8,015 nucleotides of DNA from an uncultured Eubacteriales bacterium (lineage in GTDB: Bacteria > Bacillota > Clostridia > Oscillospirales > Ruminococcaceae), in NCBI GenBank assembly GCA_900318545.1, contig ONLC01000085.1, positions 1 to 8,015 of the forward strand, written 5' to 3'. This document shows, piece by piece, positions 1 to 6,024 of the stretch (its first letter is position 1; the number at the start of each line of letters is the position of its first letter). The notes under the pieces were generated by a model. It was not told the origin of the DNA, made no database searches, and was given only the letters and a program-made list of their open reading frames with translations. The translations under genes and the position numbers were made by a program.

Positions 1-1846
1 CGTGTTTTTTTGAGCAAAGGACAGGCATCTGACGCTTGGTGCGGTCGGTGATGTGGCCTGTGCAGTGCTCACAGCCGAGCTGTTGTTTTATCGGGCAGTT
101 GACTGTCAGCATAAGCGGCAGTCTGCCGTAGGCGTACACTCCAAAGCGGTTTGTGTGCCTGAGTGCCCCTATCTGTGCTGCGGTCAGCTCAGGTGAGATA
201 ACGCAGTCCTCGGCACCCATTCTGCCGGCCTGAGCGAGAGCGTAGCTGTTAGCAATATTGAGAGTAAAATCAGTATGCAGAGTGAAGCCCTCCTCTTTGG
301 CGAGGGTGAAATGTCCGATGTTTTCTCCGAGCATCTGTGTTATGCCAAGCTTTTTGAGCTCTCTCAGCTTTTTGCAGATACCCTCCTCATCAAAGGTAAA
401 TCTCGGCATAGTGACCGCAAGCTTTTCGGCAGGGATAAGCTCTGCCGCCTTTTCACAGAGGTCTATCGGTACGCAGACAAGCTCCGTCCCCTCAGTATCA
501 AGCCCTTTGAGCTGCGAGAGCGTTCTCAACTTTATGCGAAGTGTCTGCTTGGTCTGCCTTGGCGCTTCTGCAAGTGCAGAGAGCTCACCCTGCTTTGTAT
601 GGGTGAGGGTGTTTGCCTCTGCCCTTGCCCTGTCAAGGAGAACAACTGCTTCACGCCTTATCTCTCCGAGCCTTGCAGGTGAGAGTGCCAGCCCCTCTCC
701 GAGCTCACACTCAAAGCCCTCGGGCTCATAGATAGTTCCTCCGAATTTCAGAAGTCTGCTCTTTACAAAGTCCTTATCCCAGGGCTTTGTTTTTGCTGCT
801 TCGGGCAGGTCGGAGCAAGCTGTCACTGAAACTCCGTTTTCATCGGTCAGTGTAAGGCTCATAGGCTCGCCGCTTACAAAGCGAAGCTTCACTTTTATGC
901 GGCTGCGTTTTTCGTCACGGCGATAAAGCTCGTGTATTGCGGGCAGCACCTTTGCGGCAGCGGCAGCGTCTTCGTCTGTACGCCTGCCGAACATTTCCTT
1001 GCCCGTTTTGTGATAGTAGTATCCGTCAGTGAAGCCGCTTCTTGAAAAGACGGTCTCCAGCGTGCTGAGGTCATAGGGCTCGCCGTTCTGAGCCTTTTTA
1101 CAGGAGCTTACCGCCATAGCGACATACTCGGGGCGCTTCATTCTGCCCTCTATTTTGAAGGAGGACACGCCTGCCTGTTCAAGCTCCCGAAGGTGCGAAA
1201 GGAGAGATACGTCTTTAAGTGAAAGAGCGTATGCCTCATTCCCGTCAGCCGAGGCAGGCAGCCTGCACGCTTGTGCACACAGCCCCCTGTTAGCACTTCG
1301 GGAGCCGATAAACGCACTCATATAGCACTGCCCCGACACTGACATACATAGTGCTCCGTGAACAAACACCTCGGTCTCTATCCCAAGCTGTGAAAGCCTT
1401 TTTATCACATCAAGGGGAAGCTCTCTTGAAAGCACTCCTCTTGAAAAGCCAAGCTCCCTGACTGTTCTCATGCCGCTTTCGGAATGAACGGTCATCTGCG
1501 TTGAGGCATGAAGCTCCAGCTTCGGAAACAGACTATGTGCAATCGTGTACACAGCTAAATCCTGCACTATCAGGGCATCTACACCTATTTCTGCGGCGAA
1601 GCTTATCGCATTAATGCAGTCATCTATCTCGTCATCACGGATAATTGTGTTTATCGCAAGGTGTACCTTAACACCTCTCCTGTGACATTCATAGACCGCC
1701 AGTCTTAGCTCCTCCTCCGAGAAGTTCACAGCCTTTCCCCTTGCAGAAAATTTAACTCCCCCGAGGTACACCGCATCACAGCCGCATCTGAGGGCAGCTT
1801 CAAGTGTCTCGGGAGAGCCGCAGGGTGCAAGTATTTCGGCACCCAT
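1..1846 (-). CDS. U32-family (peptidase U32 / RlhA-TrhP-like) protein, 3' end outside the window
   Basis: The reading frame is open over about 615 codons from the ATG at 1846 to the left edge, so the C-terminus is missing. The N-terminus (MGAEILAPCGSPETL) and the segment at residues 159-177 (E-x-F-x2-G-A-L-C-x4-G-x-C-x-M-S) match the U32 signature. They are followed by RSANRG (183-188) and C190/C194, then FKIEGR (230-235). C167, C174 and C190/C194 are candidates for the Fe-S cluster ligands known in characterised U32 proteins. After a middle domain of the DUF3656 kind, a second barrel-like part ends in another cysteine group (C584, C592, C595, C611). Characterised relatives hydroxylate RNA (RlhA on 23S rRNA, TrhP on tRNA) or take part in ubiquinone hydroxylation (UbiU/V). 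The old label 'peptidase' is probably misleading. RNA hydroxylation is inferred here and the target is not resolved. The start overlaps the zapA stop (TAATG), so translation is probably coupled. Confidence 0.9.
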   Translation of the reverse strand, partial: MGAEILAPCGSPETLEAALRCGCDAVYLGGVKFSARGKAVNFSEEELRLAVYECHRRGVKVHLAINTIIRDDEIDDCINAISFAAEIGVDALIVQDLAVYTIAHSLFPKLELHASTQMTVHSESGMRTVRELGFSRGVLSRELPLDVIKRLSQLGIETEVFVHGALCMSVSGQCYMSAFIGSRSANRGLCAQACRLPASADGNEAYALSLKDVSLLSHLRELEQAGVSSFKIEGRMKRPEYVAMAVSSCKKAQNGEPYDLSTLETVFSRSGFTDGYYYHKTGKEMFGRRTDEDAAAAAKVLPAIHELYRRDEKRSRIKVKLRFVSGEPMSLTLTDENGVSVTACSDLPEAAKTKPWDKDFVKSRLLKFGGTIYEPEGFECELGEGLALSPARLGEIRREAVVLLDRARAEANTLTHTKQGELSALAEAPRQTKQTLRIKLRTLSQLKGLDTEGTELVCVPIDLCEKAAELIPAEKLAVTMPRFTFDEEGICKKLRELKKLGITQMLGENIGHFTLAKEEGFTLHTDFTLNIANSYALAQAGRMGAEDCVISPELTAAQIGALRHTNRFGVYAYGRLPLMLTVNCPIKQQLGCEHCTGHITDRTKRQMPVLCSKKH

Positions 1847-2310
1847 TATTTACGGTCGTTACTGTCGGGGTAGACAGGGCTTTTAAGAGCTGCATCTATT
1901 TCATTGGCGATAAGGTCCTTTGCACTTACTACCTCATCATCAGCCATAGGCTTTACAACAGTGCGTTTTTCAAGCTCGTCCTCGAGAGCCTTTACCTTGT
2001 TTTCAAGCTCGATGATCGTTTTGCGGCAGTTGTCGGTCTCAGACTTTGCCTTAGCTGCCTCATCGACATATCCCTTTATCTGAGAGCGGATATTCTCAAT
2101 ATTTACACGAGCCTTTGAGAGCTCATCATAAGCCTCCAGACTTGCAAGAACTGCAGCGTCGGTTATTGACAGGCTGGGGCTTGCCTTTAAGATCGCTGTG
2201 ATCTTGCTGTCAAGAGAGGCAGCGAGCTTTTCGGTATAGACAGGTGTTTCCTCTGATACTACATTGTAGGTCTTTCCGCAGACCTTTATCCTTATAGTGT
2301 TCTTCATCAT
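1846..2310 (-). CDS. zapA: Cell division protein ZapA
   Basis: This encodes a 154-residue protein of ZapA type. The N-terminal part (NTIRIKVCGKTYNVVSEET, about residues 4-22) has the usual short beta-rich ZapA head. It is followed by the helical segment with DAAVLASLEAYDELSKA (about 51-67) and a long charged coiled coil (about 68-125). In characterised bacteria ZapA binds FtsZ in the cytoplasm and bundles protofilaments in the Z-ring. The C-terminal tail after the coiled coil is acidic and longer than in minimal ZapA proteins. Two ATG codons lie in tandem (2310 and 2307). The AGGAGG site is 4 nt from the first and 7 nt from the second, so the second may be the true start (153 aa). The gene lies first in a pair with the U32 gene, behind its own promoter. 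The family call is confident; no partner is visible in the window. Confidence 0.88.
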   Translation of the reverse strand: MMKNTIRIKVCGKTYNVVSEETPVYTEKLAASLDSKITAILKASPSLSITDAAVLASLEAYDELSKARVNIENIRSQIKGYVDEAAKAKSETDNCRKTIIELENKVKALEDELEKRTVVKPMADDEVVSAKDLIANEIDAALKSPVYPDSNDRK

Positions 2311-2314
2311 GGCT

Positions 2315-2320
2315 CCTCCT
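2315..2320 (-). promoter_or_regulatory. Shine-Dalgarno site of zapA
   Basis: Perfect AGGAGG on the minus strand. It lies 4 nt before the first ATG and 7 nt before the second, which favours the second ATG (2307-2305) as initiation codon. Confidence 0.8.
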
Positions 2321-2344
2321 TTTTTGATATTTTAAGCCGCTATC

Positions 2345-2373
2345 ATTATACCACAATTATCCTGACTTGTAAA
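2345..2373 (-). promoter_or_regulatory. Sigma-A-type promoter for zapA–U32 pair
   Basis: On the minus strand, TTTACA (2373-2368) and TATAAT (2350-2345) are separated by exactly 17 bp. TG one base before the -10 gives an extended -10. Transcription would start near 2338, giving a leader of about 28-30 nt before zapA. Only 14 bp separate its -35 box from that of the divergent lipoprotein promoter. Confidence 0.85.
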
Positions 2374-2387
2374 GGGGAAAAAGACTC

Positions 2388-2416
2388 TTGACATTAAACG
2401 ATTTCGGTGATATAAT
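2388..2416 (+). promoter_or_regulatory. Consensus sigma-A promoter for the lipoprotein gene
   Basis: TTGACA (2388-2393) and TATAAT (2411-2416) both match consensus perfectly, with a 17-bp spacer. Transcription would start near 2423, about 32 nt before the ATG. The promoter should be strong and mainly constitutive. No obvious operator palindrome is seen between the two divergent promoters. Confidence 0.9.
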
Positions 2417-2454
2417 ATCTATGGCATTTTTGGAAATACGAAAGGAGTAGTATT

Positions 2455-3960
2455 ATGAATTTAAGAAAGTTACTTGCAGGTGCAGCTGCACTTGTAATGG
2501 CAGGCTCGATGCTGACAGCCTGCAGCGATGACAAGGACGATGACAAGGAGTCAAAGAAGGAGAAGACTTCATCAGTTCAGACAGAGAGCAAGTCAGATGA
2601 TGCTGACACAACAACTACAACAGTATCTGCGGAAGAGCCCGAGGAGCCTGCCAAGGAAGTTAAGCAGCCCGAAAAGGTTGAGATCCCTCAGAAGGAGATC
2701 AAGGATCCCAAGCTCAAGGAGGTCGGAAAGATCACTGATGAGAAGGTACACTTCACCAGCGACCTTGTATACACGGGAGAGTCTGAAGAGGACGTTGAGT
2801 GTCTTGACTATCTCGGAAAGCCTATCGGCGGCGGCGGAGCAGTTTATGTAGACAAGCTTGATAATACAGGTCTGTTTGCTTACTACAAGAAGGGCGGAGA
2901 CATTCTTTATGAGGGTCTTATCGACGCTCAGGGCAATGAGCTTGTATCACCCGATCAGAAGGTAGGTCTTTTCAGCGCTCTGAATGACAGATACCTTATC
3001 GCATATTTCCCCGAGGCAACTACTACAAATGAAGACGAGGCTATCTACTATATGACCTCGAGCCAGTTCAGCTTTATGCCCGATGAAGGTGATGTTCTCT
3101 ACACAGGAACAGTTAAGCTTTATGACATTGCTAACAAGAAGTTCATTGAAAGCACCACAGAGCACTTTGCTCCGAACTACCATGCTAACGGCGACATCAT
3201 TTCGTACTATGGCGATAATGATGAAGTAGTTTACGTTGATGCGGTTTCTGACAAGGTAGTAGAGCTTGACGGCTATTCCGATCTGGTTGCAGGCAAGTAC
3301 TTTGTGGTTTATGAGGACAGCAAGTACGATGTATATGACAAGGACAAGTCCCTTGTATATGTATCTGACTACAACATCATGGGCTATGATGAAACATCAT
3401 ACTATCTGAAGTTCCTCGACAGTGACACCTCTAAGTACGGACTTCTGAACATAAACTTTGAGCAGATACTCGATGCTAAGTATAAGTACATCAATTACCT
3501 TGATGAAAATCTCTTCACATACTGCGACAATGACAGCTCGCTTTACGGACTTCTCGGTGCTGACGGCAAGGAGCTTACTCAGCAGGTTTATTCGCTCATT
3601 TCCAAGACTGACAGCGAGGGCTACTACTACGGCAAGAAGGAAAACGGCAAGTACGATTTATTTGACAGCACAGGAAAGGTAGTTGACGCTGACAATACAG
3701 AAGGCTACTACGGCTTTGCAAGCAAGAAGGCAGATGACGGCTATGCAACTCTGGTGCTTGACACGGGCGAGTTCTCGATTAAATCGAGCTCTGCACTTTA
3801 TGACCTTGGAAACAACATCGGATATGATTCCAAGGAGAATATCCTCTACAATATGAAGACAGGCGAGACCCTTGCAGAGGGCTTCGACAAGGCATACACC
3901 GCATACGGCTACATCTACGTTCAGAAGGACAAGGAAGTAACAGTTTACGAGGTTGAATAA
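2455..3960 (+). CDS. Secreted lipoprotein with acidic linker and degenerate WG-type repeats
   Basis: This encodes a 501-residue protein with a lipoprotein signal peptide: a basic start (MNLRKLL), a hydrophobic core, and lipobox L20-T21-A22-C23. It is therefore predicted to be anchored to the outer face of the membrane by C23. Residues 24 to about 95 form a low-complexity linker rich in Asp, Glu, Lys and Thr, including a run of five Thr at 52-56. The rest is Tyr/Asp-rich and built of short beta-type units. The clearest are KYGLLN (327-332), LYGLLGADGKEL (363-374) and KYDLFDSTGKVV (399-410), resembling WG (KWG) repeats with the Trp replaced by Tyr or Leu. The start is set by AAAGGAG 7 nt upstream. 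The gene is monocistronic, between its own promoter and a terminator. The lipoprotein call is firm and the repeat-family call moderate. The role is unknown; surface binding or envelope function is only a guess. Confidence 0.85.
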   Translation: MNLRKLLAGAAALVMAGSMLTACSDDKDDDKESKKEKTSSVQTESKSDDADTTTTTVSAEEPEEPAKEVKQPEKVEIPQKEIKDPKLKEVGKITDEKVHFTSDLVYTGESEEDVECLDYLGKPIGGGGAVYVDKLDNTGLFAYYKKGGDILYEGLIDAQGNELVSPDQKVGLFSALNDRYLIAYFPEATTTNEDEAIYYMTSSQFSFMPDEGDVLYTGTVKLYDIANKKFIESTTEHFAPNYHANGDIISYYGDNDEVVYVDAVSDKVVELDGYSDLVAGKYFVVYEDSKYDVYDKDKSLVYVSDYNIMGYDETSYYLKFLDSDTSKYGLLNINFEQILDAKYKYINYLDENLFTYCDNDSSLYGLLGADGKELTQQVYSLISKTDSEGYYYGKKENGKYDLFDSTGKVVDADNTEGYYGFASKKADDGYATLVLDTGEFSIKSSSALYDLGNNIGYDSKENILYNMKTGETLAEGFDKAYTAYGYIYVQKDKEVTVYEVE

Positions 3961-3967
3961 GCTCACG

Positions 3968-3995
3968 AAAGAGACCCGAAAGGGTCTCTTTTTTT
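3968..3995 (+). terminator. Intrinsic terminator of the lipoprotein gene
   Basis: The inverted repeat AGAGACCC / GGGTCTCT (3970-3977 and 3982-3989) closes on a GAAA tetraloop and is followed by a T-run through 3995. The stem can be extended by flanking A-T pairs. It starts about 10 nt after the stop codon and separates the lipoprotein gene from the operon promoter downstream. Confidence 0.95.
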
Positions 3996-4006
3996 GTAAA
4001 TAATAC

Positions 4007-4035
4007 TTGCAATACGGGAGATAATATGTTATAAT
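4007..4035 (+). promoter_or_regulatory. Promoter of the HydE/nitrogenase-like operon
   Basis: TTGCAA (4007-4012) and a perfect TATAAT (4030-4035) are separated by 17 bp, with TG one base before the -10 (extended -10). The -35 matches consensus at four of six bases. Transcription is expected to start at about 4041-4043, which leaves a leader of some 175 nt before the first gene. Confidence 0.8.
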
Positions 4036-4041
4036 AATAGG

Positions 4042-4202
4042 AAATACAGATCCGTCACAAGCGGAAATGTTGATCTGAATAATACTGGACTTTATCTGAC
4101 GCCGAAAATACGTTTGAGGCGAGAGTAAGAAGCCTTTATATTGATACGGTGAAGCTGTATCATTATGTCCGATTCTTGCTGACAGGTAAGGGTCGGTTTT
4201 TT
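4042..4202 (+). promoter_or_regulatory. Structured 5' leader, possible riboswitch or attenuator of unknown class
   Basis: The leader between the promoter and the HydE-type gene contains several possible helices. They are CAGATC/GATCTG (4047-4052 with 4072-4077), CGCC/GGCG (4100-4103 with 4118-4121), and an 8-bp hairpin TGATACGG/CTGTATCA with a 5-nt loop (4142-4162). GGAC/GTCC (4087-4090 with 4167-4170) could close a larger junction. It ends in an intrinsic terminator. AGTAAGAA (4124-4131) can pair with TTCTTGCT (4173-4180) in the 5' arm of that terminator, and GTCC at 4167-4170 also overlaps that arm, so mutually exclusive folds are possible. I could not match the sequence to a riboswitch class I know. 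No leader peptide or T-box motif was recognised. Regulation by premature termination is inferred from the layout. Confidence 0.6.
4169..4202 (+). terminator. Regulatory intrinsic terminator before the HydE-type gene
   Basis: Left arm CCGATTCTTGC (4169-4179) pairs with 4186-4196 over 11 bp including three G-U pairs, with a short loop, followed by six T (4197-4202). It lies only 14 nt before the ATG at 4217, and the ribosome binding site starts just past the T-run. It therefore cannot end an upstream gene: the lipoprotein gene already has its own terminator, and a promoter lies in between. This placement is typical of attenuation. Confidence 0.8.
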
Positions 4203-4216
4203 GTTAAGGTGATATT

Positions 4217-5263
4217 ATGGCAGCAGTCAGAGAACTAATAGATAAGCTGAACACAGATAAGACCCTCTCAAAGGAGGAGTGGCTGACCGTCTTTGGCGGG
4301 TGGACGGACGAGGACAGAGCCTATGCCGCTGAGCTCGCAAGGAAGATAAGTCAGAGTGTGTTCGGGAAAAAGATATATATAAGGGGCATAGTAGAATTTT
4401 CAAATGTCTGTAAGAATGACTGCCTTTACTGCGGTATCAGGTGTTCAAACAAGAACGCTCAGCGCTACCGCCTTACCGATGAGGAAATCCTTCTCTGCTG
4501 TGACGAGGGCTACGATTACGGCTTTCGTACCTTTGTACTGCAAAGCGGTGAGGACTACAAGGCATATCCGCCCGAGAGAATGGCAGATATTGTACGCAGG
4601 ATAAAGAAGGCTCACCCCGACTGTGCGGTTACGCTCTCTCTCGGTGAGCTTGAAAGAGATGCGCTCCTGCTCCTTAAAGAGGCAGGTGCTGACAGGTATC
4701 TTTTAAGGCACGAGACTGCCAACAAGGAGCATTACGGAAAGCTTCACCCTGAGAGTATGTCCTTTGAGCACAGAATGAATTGTCTGAAAACGCTAAAGGA
4801 GCTTGGTTATCAGACAGGAGCAGGCATTATGGTGGGCTCGCCCTATCAGACAAATGAGTGTCTTGCCGATGATATGCTGTTTCTTGCTGACTTTAAGCCC
4901 CATATGATAGGTATAGGACCTTTTCTGCCGCATAAGGATACACCCTTTCGAGATGAGCCTGCAGGCTCCTATGAGCTGACGCTGTTTTTGCTGAGCCTTT
5001 GCAGGATAATGCTCCCGAGGGTGCTTCTGCCTGCGACTACAGCTCTCGGAACTATTCGCCCCGACGGCAGAGAGCAGGGCGTGCTTTCGGGAGCAAATGT
5101 AATAATGCCGAATTTGTCTCCGACAGCGGTGAGAAAGAAATATATGCTCTATGACGGAAAGATCTGCACTGAGGACAGCACCGATGCCTGCAAAAGCTGT
5201 GTTCAGGCAAGAATGAAACGTATCGGCTATGAGGTCGAGATATCAAGAGGTGACTATAAATGA
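4217..5263 (+). CDS. hydE: HydE-type radical SAM protein ([FeFe]-hydrogenase maturase family)
   Basis: This encodes a 348-residue protein, the normal size for HydE. The radical SAM motif is C65-x3-C69-x2-C72 in VCKNDCLYCGIR. HydE-like stretches follow: SNKNAQRYRLT (77-87), FRTFVLQSGED (103-113), DRYLLRHETAN (159-169), GAGIMVGSPYQT (201-212), HMIGIGPFLPHKDTPF (229-244) and LPATTALGTI (271-280). The C-terminal C317-x7-C325-x2-C328 has the spacing of the second, variable Fe-S site of HydE. In hydrogenase maturation HydE acts with HydG and HydF on an organometallic Fe(CO)2(CN)-cysteine precursor. Neither HydG nor HydF is in this window. The gene leads an operon with NifH-like and NifD/K-like genes (ATGA overlap), so it may serve that system instead. 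AAGG lies 7 nt before the ATG. The family call is strong. Whether it is the true hydrogenase maturase or a specialised paralogue cannot be decided here. Confidence 0.87.
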   Translation: MAAVRELIDKLNTDKTLSKEEWLTVFGGWTDEDRAYAAELARKISQSVFGKKIYIRGIVEFSNVCKNDCLYCGIRCSNKNAQRYRLTDEEILLCCDEGYDYGFRTFVLQSGEDYKAYPPERMADIVRRIKKAHPDCAVTLSLGELERDALLLLKEAGADRYLLRHETANKEHYGKLHPESMSFEHRMNCLKTLKELGYQTGAGIMVGSPYQTNECLADDMLFLADFKPHMIGIGPFLPHKDTPFRDEPAGSYELTLFLLSLCRIMLPRVLLPATTALGTIRPDGREQGVLSGANVIMPNLSPTAVRKKYMLYDGKICTEDSTDACKSCVQARMKRIGYEVEISRGDYK

Positions 5264-6024
5264 TAAAGCTGGCCATATACGGAAAGGGCGGTATAGGCAA
5301 ATCGACCTGTACATCTAACCTGTCGGCGGCGCTTGCGAGCCTTGGCAAGAAGGTCATTCAGATAGGCTGTGACCCGAAAGCGGATTCGACTATAAATCTT
5401 CTTCACGGAGAGCCTGTTATCCCTGTAATGGACTATATGAGAATACACGATGAAGAGCCTGACAAGATCGAGCAGATAATGAAGGTCGGCTACGGCGGAG
5501 TTGTCTGTATTGAGACGGGAGGACCTACCCCCGGGCTTGGCTGTGCAGGGCGAGGGATCATCACTACGTTCAGCCTGCTGGAGGAGCTGGAGCTTTTCGA
5601 GCAGATAAAGCCCGACGCTGTGCTTTACGATGTGCTCGGCGATGTTGTCTGCGGAGGCTTTGCCGCACCTATCAGAGAAGGCTATGCCGAAAAGGTGCTG
5701 ATAGTTACCTCGGGCGAGAAGATGGCGCTTTATGCGGCTAATAATATAAACAGTGCGGTGAACAACTTCGAGGACAGAAGCTACGCCAAGGTGCGTGGTA
5801 TAATTATGAACCGCAGGAACGTTGAGGGCGAGGAAGAAAAGGTCAGAGCCTTTGCAGAAAAGGCAGGCCTTGATGTGACTGCCGATATACCACGCTCTGA
5901 CGATATAATCAGATACGAGGACAGGGGAATGACCTGCATAGAGGGCGACCCCGAGTGCGAGACCTCAAAGAGATTTTTTGAGCTTGCAAAACTGCTGATA
6001 GATGAGGACAAACAGAATGGTTGA
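5260..6024 (+). CDS. NifH-like iron protein (nitrogenase reductase-like ATPase)
   Basis: This encodes a 254-residue protein, shorter than typical NifH (about 290) and nearer in size to CfbC-like relatives. It carries the P-loop GKGGIGKST (8-16), GCDPKADST (36-44), PGLGCAGRGI (91-100) with C95, and DVLGDVVCGGFA (124-135) with C131. C95 and C131 correspond to the two cysteines per subunit that hold the shared [4Fe-4S] cluster of the NifH dimer, and R98 corresponds to the NifH ADP-ribosylation arginine. SGEKMALYAANNI (151-163) is also typical. It should act in the cytoplasm as a homodimer, passing electrons with ATP hydrolysis to a component-1-like partner. The start ATG overlaps the hydE stop (ATGA), and the partner genes follow directly. 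All key residues are intact, so it is predicted active. It is not evidence for nitrogen fixation, because the same fold serves DPOR, CfbCD and Mar-type enzymes. Confidence 0.93.
   Translation: MIKLAIYGKGGIGKSTCTSNLSAALASLGKKVIQIGCDPKADSTINLLHGEPVIPVMDYMRIHDEEPDKIEQIMKVGYGGVVCIETGGPTPGLGCAGRGIITTFSLLEELELFEQIKPDAVLYDVLGDVVCGGFAAPIREGYAEKVLIVTSGEKMALYAANNINSAVNNFEDRSYAKVRGIIMNRRNVEGEEEKVRAFAEKAGLDVTADIPRSDDIIRYEDRGMTCIEGDPECETSKRFFELAKLLIDEDKQNG
6003..6008 (+). promoter_or_regulatory. Shine-Dalgarno-like site choosing the start at 6017
   Basis: TGAGGA lies inside the end of the NifH-like gene, about 8 nt before the ATG at 6017. The in-frame ATG at 6002 overlaps this site and has no good site of its own, so 6017 is preferred. 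Confidence 0.55.

Noticed and set aside
258..731. Plus-strand open frames opposite the U32 gene (also 275-682 and 1804-2118)
   Set aside because: The minus-strand U32 and ZapA frames are continuous and match their families; these frames have low-complexity or unfamiliar translations and no good ribosome binding site.
2947..4012. Minus-strand open frames opposite the lipoprotein gene
   Set aside because: They lie in the shadow of a gene with clear promoter, lipobox and terminator, and have no supporting signals.
4072..4088. GATCTGAATAATACTGG resembles the 3' part of the TPP riboswitch core
   Set aside because: The required CTGAGA segment and the G-rich partner strand are absent, and the operon has no thiamine genes; the likeness is probably chance.
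6002..6016. Upstream start at 6002 for the NifD-like gene
   Set aside because: The start codon overlaps the TGAGGA site that serves the ATG at 6017 and has no clear ribosome binding site of its own.
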